Shown one piece after another: positions 54,994 to 64,000 of a DNA stretch of 64,000 bases; position 1 is the stretch's first letter, and each line of letters starts with the position of its first letter. The stretch comes from Anas platyrhynchos. Taxonomy: Eukaryota; Chordata; Aves; Anseriformes; Anatidae. Where the stretch lies: positions 44,104,501 through 44,168,500 of the forward strand of contig NC_092587.1 of assembly GCF_047663525.1 (NCBI RefSeq), read 5' to 3'. The translations under genes and the position numbers were made by a program. Under the pieces are notes generated by a model that did no database searches, had not been told where the DNA came from, and saw nothing but the letters and a program-made list of their open reading frames with translations.

Positions 54994-57900
54994 GGAAGGA
55001 AAAGCACCCAACACTGTGTTGTTGCAAAACACAGTGCAAGAACATACAAGGAAGGGAAGGCAATCTTATTTTAAAAGAAGTGATCTCACTCACACACCCT
55101 AAAACACACGGACACTCCAAACACCAAGCAAGTTTCCAAGTGGGCAGGGCAGGTTTGCTTGCAGGGACAGGCAGGACCAGGAATGCTAGCAATGTGCCCT
55201 CAATGGGTCCCAGGAGGGGCAGGTCTTGCGCTCACTGCAGCAGGGCTGGTGTCTGAGTGCAGCTGAGAAGCTACCCGAGGTTCTGTTCTTTCCTCTTTCT
55301 GCCACATAACACCTCTGTCAATGTTAAAATTTACTCACTGACCAACAGCTGAAAGCCTTATTGCTCTGAGACAGATTGTTATCTTCCTGTCATCTCCCAA
55401 TTGCTTTGTTGTCCATCCCTTGTTTTATGCTGTGCTTTGTGCAGCCTGGATGTCCCAGAGAAGCTACAAGCAGATATTTGGGGATCTTGATTATCTGCTC
55501 TATGGGTGCAATTGACTACTGTGTTTATAGCTACTTTTCTGCTCAATCTGGTGCTAGCACGCACGCTATTTTCAGAGTTCTTGGAATATGTATTTTTTTC
55601 ACATCTCTGAGAAAATGTGAATTCTTTCACATCTTATTTCAGCTATCAATGTTGTGTCAGTACTCACAGGAGTTTGGAAGGCCACTGCTTTTCCCCAAGA
55701 AAACATAAGGCTCCAAAGCTCAGCAGCTGCTGAATGGTGAAGTGCACCCCATGTAGCAGTGCTGCTCCATCCTAGCCCTGCACCATCACCCAGGACATTC
55801 CTGCATGGAAGTCATCAAGAGTTTTCTCTCACACTGAAAGGGGGTTGCTTAAGGACTCTGCCACAGTGTGGTCCTTGGAACAACAGCTGTGCCAGGATAA
55901 ATGAGATTAAAGAGGCAAAAAATGTCGAATCTTTTAACTTTCACATTATCAAGAGGGCTCTAAAGGGGACTGCTTACAAGCACAGTTATTTGTATTTACA
56001 CTGTGGTATATTGTCCTAACCTTTTGAAAAGCACAGAAATGCTTGTTAGACCTAATTTTAGAACTTCCAGAGCAGTGTCTATTTTTCATATAGTTTCAAA
56101 ACACTAATAGAACTACCTGGTAGTTAGAAGAACTTAGGTTTCAAAGCCAAATTATCACATTAAGCTTACAATTCTCAGCTTCCAGCTGTTCCGATCAAAT
56201 GTTTTTTTTTTTGTTTGTTTGTTTTTTTTACTGTATTGATTTATGTACTGTGTTCCATCAGTAGGTTTTCTTTTTGTTATTAGTCATTATGCCTTCGGTA
56301 ACAGCTTCTCATTTTACTATGGCTTCCTAGTAACTGGGAAATAGTGCTTCCTAGAGTTCAATGTATGAATAATATGGAAATACAGCAAGTGTTTGCTCTG
56401 CACCTCAACTTTTGTACATCTACAACACTGAATATGGTTATGCTCAGCTGAAGAGACAGCATAACTTTAAAGCCAGAGAGAAGAGAGAAGGGAAGATGCA
56501 GCAAGGCAGAACTGCCCTGGCTGGCAGGGAAGCTGAGGCTGGCAGAGCTCATGTTCAGGCTTCACTCTTCATAGTTACTGAAGACTGAAAACAAAAAAAA
56601 TAAATGACCCATTTATGTGAGGAAGCCCTTAAGGGGGATTTGCAAATGAAGAGAATGATAGGCTTTATCTTCCCCTACTGGCTTACAGGAACACAACCAT
56701 ACCACCTCCACATAGATTTTACATTACAATGGTCAATGCAAATGAAAGCTTTATCTCATTTTTTCATATGGAGAAAGCTTCCGCTTAGATCTTTTTCTGA
56801 ACTAATAAATGTCTGAGGTAGAGCTGATTCATATATTTTGGTTTGAGAAAGGTATTTTGATTAGTCCTTCTTCTATACATTTCTGATAAATGAGGATTAA
56901 TTTCACCAGGATCTCAGTGGTTATGGTTTATCTTAACCATTGGACTGATTCATCCAAGCAATGATTTAATCCAAACTGTGCCAATAAAAAGTTGTGGATC
57001 ACTCTCAGTGGGTGGAAGAGCAACCAGAAACAGTCTCACTCATATCTCACTGAGCAACTAAAGCCACATGCAAAAGCACTTTACATGCTAACCAACGGAG
57101 TGCAAAGCAGCAGCAGTTTTGCAAGGCAGTCCTCTGCACACAGCCAGCTTCTACCTGGCAGCATTTGTTATCTCCAGCCCTCTCCTAAAAAACTCACAGA
57201 AAAGTTCCCTTCAATTTAGGAAATTTCAGCATTAATTTACCTGTGTGTGACTTGGTACTATGCAAATGCTAAAGTAAAAAAAAAAAAATTATAGCAAAAT
57301 CTATGTTGTTTTGTGTTGCTGCTGTGCTTGAAGGCAAACTTCTTACCAGATTTATTATGTATCAGGCTGATATTCAGGTTTTGAGTTTTGATAGAAATCT
57401 ATCAATCCCTAAACTAATATATCTCTGGTCAAAAATACATAAGTATTCCCATTACTAGTTCTTATTAATATATTATGAAAGAAACCTCTTTTCTATCCAG
57501 ATATGATTTGTTATTTTGTGGTTACTCTCATAGTTAAAGGATTTAATATCATATGCAAACTCATAGAATTCCAGGCAGAAATTATGTAAGGAGGGAAGAG
57601 CAAAGCCTATTTCATAAGCTAGTCAGTCTACTGTGGCTTGCCATATCTCCACTACAACCATCTGCAACCAACTGAATTCAAAATCCATTGCTAGTCTCAT
57701 CCTCTGGAACAAGCTATGACAGATTGTCTTTCTATAGTTTATCTCAAAACTTCTTCAGGATCAAGCGTTACAATTCACAGTTCAAATGAGCTCACCTTTC
57801 CTGCAAACACTTGCACTTTTTCTTCCTTCTCTACAGATCATGTGTTAGTGTTTATCGTTTATACAGGTAGCTCTCACAATAGGAAAGTAATACTATATTT

Positions 57901-58382
57901 ATTAAAAGTCCATGGTCTTTAAAATAATAGAAGGAAACTGACAAAATTTAAAATCAATAAAGCCCATCGCCTTTTCTTCTCAAAATTGTTTATTTCATGA
58001 GCATGTAAAAATATTCAGCATTTTCACCCAAATTGCTACCAAAATGTAACTATTTTCAATACTGGTTACATAAGATGGTCAATACCCATTACATAGTAAA
58101 AATGGGCATTAGTTTACAGTTTAATCTTATCACTGAGTTTATGCTAAATATATTTTGACAGACAGGTAAATAGATCCCTTCTCTTGGTATAATAGATAGT
58201 AACAGGAAATGAATTGCATTTCACTAAAACAAATTTCTAAACTCACATCAGCAATATCTACTGCAAAAAAAAAATATGTTCCAAAATAGACAAGTCTTAT
58301 ACCATAAAGTAAGGACAGGGGAGGGAAATCAATAAAAATCACTGTTTATCTTACTTCCCAAAGCAGTCTTCTGAGAGCCATT

Positions 58383-58401
58383 CCCCCCCCCCCCCCCCCC
58401 C
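58383..58401 (+). repeat. Poly(C) tract, 19 nt
   Basis: Nineteen consecutive C, unusual in AT-rich surroundings; the complementary G run could form a quadruplex. Confidence 0.9.
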
Positions 58402-59979
58402 ACTGCTTTAGTGCGCCAAGAGTGAGTATAGAAAATGGCTGAAAGCAAGAAAAAAGCAAGGGAAACAAAATGGTGCATCAAGGAATTTGATTGGTCAGAT
58501 TTTGCTGCAGAGTCCAAGTCCGTGATACAGAGAAAGGAATATTTCCTGAGAATAAACATATAAGCAGCTAGCAATAAATAAATTAAAAGAGCCTAGGAAT
58601 CTTACAGTACAAGGCTTCAAAAAATATTTATTTCCTCTAAGCAATCCTCCCTGTTTTCTTGTTTATCCGCTTAAGAGAAAGCTGAATTGAACTCAATCCA
58701 ACTGCCTCTTACAGATACATCCGCTCAAGCATAGCACTGCAAAACTGAGACTTAGATTTCCTACTCGAATGGAGCAGAAAGCTCCCTGAATTACATAAAA
58801 GGCCTACTGCATTGAAAAAGAAATAAACCACCATGGAAATCCAGAAAAAGATCTGGAAATATCTTTTTAGGTGCTAAATCCAAATCTATTGAGTAGGAGG
58901 ACAAGGGTTTGTGCAGGTGAGCGCAACAGTCAGGAAGAAATATCGTTTTCCTGGAAGGTCTACAAGAGCCACTGAATACAACAGGTGGGTGAGAGTCTGC
59001 ATTTAATGATATTCTGGACACAATATCAAGTTATGAATCAGTAATACTCCATAGGAAAAACACTATGTGCACTGGGTGCAGCAAATATTTTGGGGGAACC
59101 TAAACATTCCCGGGAGAAAATTGATCCAGATACACATCCCTAAGCATTCAGAGCCAGAATCACGAATGATGCCACAAGTGCATCTCAGAGCAGACATTTT
59201 TCTAAACGTTTTAGCTTAAATTTGGAAAAGTTACCCAAAACAGGGGGGCAATGTTTTTCAAAGTTGCCCAACCCTAGGTTCCCACTGCCCTACACCCAGC
59301 TCTGCAGGGAAACATTACACTTATCTCAGAAAAATTATGTGCTGAGAAGGGCCAGAGATCAATGTCACTCATGATAGAAACGTTCAGAGCAGAGTGATAA
59401 AGAACTGAGAAAATTACTGACAGAACATCCGCCATTAAAGGGCGGGAAAGAAAATGTTGTCACTTCAGAAATAAGACTTAAAGAGAAAAAGCATTTGGAA
59501 AAGGAAACACTTGCTATTACGGATTAACTGTTAGTGGTACTACAAGAAGAACATAGTATTTGCTGTGTAAGAAGGGGTGTTTAAAATATACTAACCTCAC
59601 AATTCATTGTTACTAATCAAAGAAAACAGAACTGTAAGTAGTTGCATTAGTGCATTCGTGATTGTTTTTAAGAGCAGACAGTAAAACAACTAGTGTCACT
59701 TTCAGCCTGACAAAGCCCGCCAAAAGAACTTTTTCATTAATACTTCAAGTTGACTGCTAAAACCTATGAAAAGAAGCGTTCCCCATTAATGGAGATTTGT
59801 CAAGTAACAATCACAGCAGGAATTAATCCAAACCGGTTTAATGTCCTCAACCCGAAAAAAAAAAAAAACCGTGGCTTACATTGTTTGGCACTTACCTCGT
59901 AAGAAATGTGTTTTAGCCCCTGAAAAATTACAAAAGATGCAGGAAAGCGCATCTTCTATTATACAAGATGAAGAGTTTA

Positions 59980-60020
59980 CAGCTCTTTTTAATGGCCGTG
60001 TGGTGGCTCTTAAAAGAGCC
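59980..60020 (-). terminator. H3 histone 3' processing signal
   Basis: Minus-strand GGCTCTTTTAAGAGCC (60005-60020, loop TTTA) 40 nt after the stop; AAAAAGAGCTG (59980-59990). Confidence 0.95.
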
Positions 60021-60060
60021 TTTGGGTTTTCGATAGTCAAAAGATCCTTTTGTTGGAAAC

Positions 60061-60537
<477 letters not shown>

Positions 60538-60538
60538 C

Positions 60539-60626
60539 TATTTATAGACCCGTCCGCGCTGTGATTGGCTGCCACGATGGCGCCGATTCCATTGGTCTGC
60601 GGCGGGCGTTTGAAAATCCCGCGCTG
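60539..60626 (-). promoter_or_regulatory. H3 promoter with TTTGAAAATCCCGCGC motif
   Basis: TATAAATA read from 60539-60546, CCAAT boxes from ATTGG at 60564-60568 and 60591-60595, and TTTGAAAATCCCGCGCTGC on the + strand at 60608-60626. TTTGAA is the CHR core and TCCCGCGC resembles an E2F site, which would suit S-phase control. Binding is inferred. Confidence 0.75.
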
Positions 60627-60639
60627 CGGGGGGAGGTAA

Positions 60640-61540
60640 CGGCCGCTCCCCGCCCGCAGCCCCCCCCCTGCGCGGCCCCGGCTCTCGCCCCCCCCGGCCC
60701 CGGCCCCGGCCGCCCCTCACCCCGCGGCCGGTTTGACCCAGGCGCGGTCATCGCCGCCCCCGTCCCGTACAGCCCCCGTCCCGTACAGCCCCCAGCCCCC
60801 GCGTTACGCCCCCCCGACGCATCCTGCGCGACCCCCACTTCGATACAGCGCGCTCGCTCGCCTGGTTACTTTCCTCGGGCGTGACCTGCTGTTTACTTCT
60901 ATCGTTCCCTGTTAATTTCAGGCGATGATGATTCCCTTTTTTTCCCCAGCGGTTCTTTCATTTTATTACAGTAACGGGAAAGGGATCTGCGCCACACACT
61001 TGGGGTATCCCCGAGGCTCGTTAAAATGATACTTTTCTCTCTGCACTTTGTATCTTCAGCTCTGTGTGGCTCGGTAACCCCCATGAAACAGTGTTGCCTT
61101 GCCGAAGGTCGCGCATATGCGGCATAATCCCCATGGAGTACCCTAAGTAAACAACCCGCTCGGTGGCGTTCGGCCAAGTCGCCTGGGAAGAGCAGCTGAT
61201 GCTTAAAGGGGACGGCGGCACTTTATTCGAAATGGTTTATTTCATAACGGAGGGACAGAGAATACCGTGTGTATCTCTATGACTACCAAAATCCAAAGTT
61301 GAAATAAATGCACTAATGAGAAGATAAATATTGAATCGCTTAGAACTGGATTTTCAGTCTTATCTTTATACATCTGTCCTTGAAAGAGCCCAGTTACGTC
61401 ATATAAAAATCCACCACTAGAAATCCCATTTTCTCCTCACAAGCAAAGAATTATTTTTTCCCCTATTAATCGGAACATCCTAATCTGGAAGACAAAGTTA
61501 ATACTATATACCAGTGCCACTCACCGAAACGAACAAGTGT
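60640..61540. other. Intergenic, no gene recognised
   Basis: GC-rich to about 60890 with a perfect tandem CGTCCCGTACAGCCCC (60761-60776 and 60777-60792), then AT-richer unique DNA to the H2B processing signal. Confidence 0.65.
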
Positions 61541-61544
61541 GAAC

Positions 61545-61584
61545 CACTCTTTTACTGAAAACGTGGGTGGCTCTGAAAAGAGCC
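61545..61584 (-). terminator. H2B histone 3' processing signal
   Basis: Minus-strand GGCTCTTTTCAGAGCC (61569-61584, loop TTTC) 29 nt after the stop. The purine element is CAGTAAAAGAGTG (61545-61557), without the usual GAGCTG core. Confidence 0.92.
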
Positions 61585-61613
61585 TTTGGGTTAAAAACAG
61601 GATCCGCGGCGCT

Positions 61614-62006
<393 letters not shown>

Positions 62007-62058
62007 TCACTACCTGTCTACCGCAGGAACGACGTAAATACAATAGCGGCGGCGCCTC

Positions 62059-62738
<680 letters not shown>

Positions 62739-62762
62739 AACCGTAGCAACAAACAACCCAAA

Positions 62763-62803
62763 GGCTCTTTTCAGAGCCACCCACATCTTCCTAAAAAGAG
62801 CAG
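62763..62803 (+). terminator. H2A histone 3' processing signal
   Basis: GGCTCTTTTCAGAGCC at 62763-62778 (loop TTTC), 24 nt after the stop; AAAAAGAGCAG at 62793-62803. Confidence 0.93.
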
Positions 62804-62809
62804 AACACC

Positions 62810-63670
62810 TAAGTATAAGTACTGGGTTCACTTGTTTCTTTGGAAACAGATTTTATGTAACAGGAAACTTGCATACAGGGGGAGTTCTCCTAAACAGCAA
62901 CTCCATATTTAGTGAACCAGCTCTGTTCTGCAAGTCCCTTCAATTTTTTTCTCTAACAAGTTACTATAAATCAATAAAGTTGGGGGGGACGAAAAGACCA
63001 CCACCAAGCTCCGTCCCTGGGCACGCCGTGGGACAAAGCCCAGCCCAGCCCCAGCGGGCACCGCACGGTTTCCGAGCGGAAAAGCCCCGCGGACCCCCGG
63101 CGGCGGGAGGGGGCGTGGCCGGGTCTGGCCAATCAGGGAGAAGCGCGCCAGTTTCGAACCCGTGGCGGGAAGGGGCGCTCTGCCTCCCGGGTTGCGCTGG
63201 GTCCTTCCCATGGGCTTTTTTTTTTTTTCCTTCTCCTCTTCTTTCCTGCTTTTGTTTTTTGTTTTGTTTTTTTTTTTGTTTGTTTGTTTGTTTGTTTGTT
63301 TTCTTGTTTCTTAATTTTAAACTTGCCATGTATTGCTACTAGAGCTCTCAGGCAACACTTACAGATCTGTAAGTTCCTCACCAGGATGCTATCTCACAGC
63401 TAACACAGGTTTAGCTTCTAAAGGTCAGGGGGGCTGTTCAAGTACATGATATTGGAAATGCAGTGGAGGTAATGGAGGATCTCGAGTTCATGTAAAATAG
63501 ACTGAAGTGTCCTTTCCTGCACCGCATAAGTTCCTGTAGGGGATTGTTATGTACATGTCTGGGCTTAAACTGAAATATCAGCTTATTTTCTTTTCTTTTC
63601 TGTTCTGTTCCCTCCAACAGCATTGCTGGCTGTTAAAGGTGCTCTTGGTTTTATCTGCAAGTTTTCTCTT
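62810..63670. other. Intergenic with small GC-rich island
   Basis: A GC-rich patch at about 63000-63210 has CCAAT (63129-63133), TTTCGAA and GGCGGGAA (63164-63171, E2F-like) but no histone gene. It is followed by a TTTG repeat (about 63278-63302) and AT-rich DNA. Confidence 0.5.
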
Positions 63671-63679
63671 CTGATATCC

Positions 63680-63850
63680 TTACATCTTCTTGGGCCATTT
63701 CTTGCCTTGGCTGCTTTGGGCCTTGCTGCCTTGGCCAGATACTTTGCTGCTACTGCTTTCTGTTTGGGCTTGGCAGCTGCACTCACTTAAGGCTCTTGAC
63801 TGCTTTCCTGACGGCAGTGGGCGTGGTCTTGGGCGCGCTCAGAGACAGGA
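63680..63850 (-). pseudogene. Histone H1 C-terminal tail, decayed
   Basis: On the minus strand the DNA follows the H1 tail: AAGCAGTCAAGAGCC, GCTGCCAAGCCCAAACAGAA, CCCAAAGCAGCCAAGGCAAG, then a final AAGAAGATGTAA where intact H1 genes have AAGAAGAAGTAA. Translation gives AAKPKQKAVAAK and AARPKAAKARNG, interrupted by an in-frame TGA and a shift of frame near the end. No globular domain and no stem-loop is present, although an AAACACA (63972-63978 on the + strand as TGTGTTT) lies upstream near the window edge. It is the remains of an H1 gene or partial copy; more could lie beyond 64000. Confidence 0.75.
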
Positions 63851-64000
63851 TTAAAACTGGAGGAGGAAGATAAACAAGTGAAATCAGCCAGAAGCTGGTA
63901 TCCGCAAGGAGGAGCCTCCCACTGTTCGCGCCTCGGGGATTTGGATTTTGCCTTGCTGTGGCTCTCCACTCTGTGTTTTTCCGGAACATACATATATATA

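Larger units (their letters stand above)
51435..59970. other. AT-rich desert, no gene recognised
   Basis: 8.5 kb without histone signals. Contains TTG repeats, a purine-rich tract, a 26-A run and a 19-C run. Open frames are short; none shows a domain I know. An E2F-like GGCGGGAAA occurs at 59441-59449 but has no promoter context. Confidence 0.6.

Noticed and set aside
59441-59449. E2F-like GGCGGGAAA as an active promoter element
   Set aside because: It lies in AT-rich DNA beyond the H3 3' end, without CCAAT, TATA or a CpG-rich context.
59980-60000. U7 snRNA gene suggested by ACAGCTCTTTTT
   Set aside because: This is the complement of the H3 U7 pairing element on the minus strand, at its expected place after the stem-loop; no Sm site or U7 hairpin follows.
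63112-63175. tRNA-like B box (TTTCGAACCCG) in the GC-rich patch
   Set aside because: No matching A box, acceptor stem or anticodon arm can be drawn around it; the patch reads better as CCAAT plus an E2F-like site.

Overview
The window is part of a bird replication-dependent histone gene cluster. All the genes I can name are intronless canonical histones: six H4, four H3, four H2A, three H2B and two H1, plus the decayed tail of another H1 at the right edge. Each of the 19 intact genes has a proximal promoter (TATA-like box, CCAAT boxes, subtype elements) and, 21-63 nt after its stop codon, the 16-nt histone mRNA stem-loop followed by a purine-rich U7 pairing element. An avian source is suggested by CR1-type LINE fragments (32.2, 33.6 and 36.0 kb) and by H1 proteins of avian type. 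The species cannot be fixed from the sequence. All four H3 proteins are H3.2 type (Ser96, Cys110), and the H2A set contains no H2A.X or H2A.Z.

Layout. 1-7.15 kb: AT-rich DNA with no gene I recognise. 7.15-13.2 kb: a palindrome with 2.18-kb arms, each carrying a convergent H4 and H2A pair, around a 1.7-kb spacer that holds one H3. 18.0 kb: first H1 gene. 21.6-30.0 kb: H4 and H3 on +, then H3 and H4 on -, a second inverted arrangement in which only the gene cassettes match. 30-41 kb: AT-rich desert with CR1 fossils and microsatellites. 41.5 kb: second H1. 43.5-44.6 kb: divergent H2B/H2A pair. 48.5-51.4 kb: a second true palindrome, 888-bp arms each with an H4 and a spacer with a variant H2B. 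51.4-59.9 kb: AT-rich desert. 60.1 kb: H3. 61.6-62.7 kb: divergent H2B/H2A pair. 63.7 kb: H1 pseudogene.

Together the genes supply S-phase nucleosomes: H3 and H4 form the tetramer, H2A and H2B the flanking dimers, H1 the linker histone. The most notable property is how the family is homogenised. Coding sequences of distant copies are almost identical while flanks are unrelated, homology among four H4 genes stops at the promoter element and the 3' processing element, and all six H4 genes lie in three convergent pairs that bracket other histone genes. Against this background stand a mosaic H2A (A10V, L51M), an H2B with A32 and S60, and a set of GC-rich islands without a histone gene that share a 16-19 nt motif with H3 promoters.
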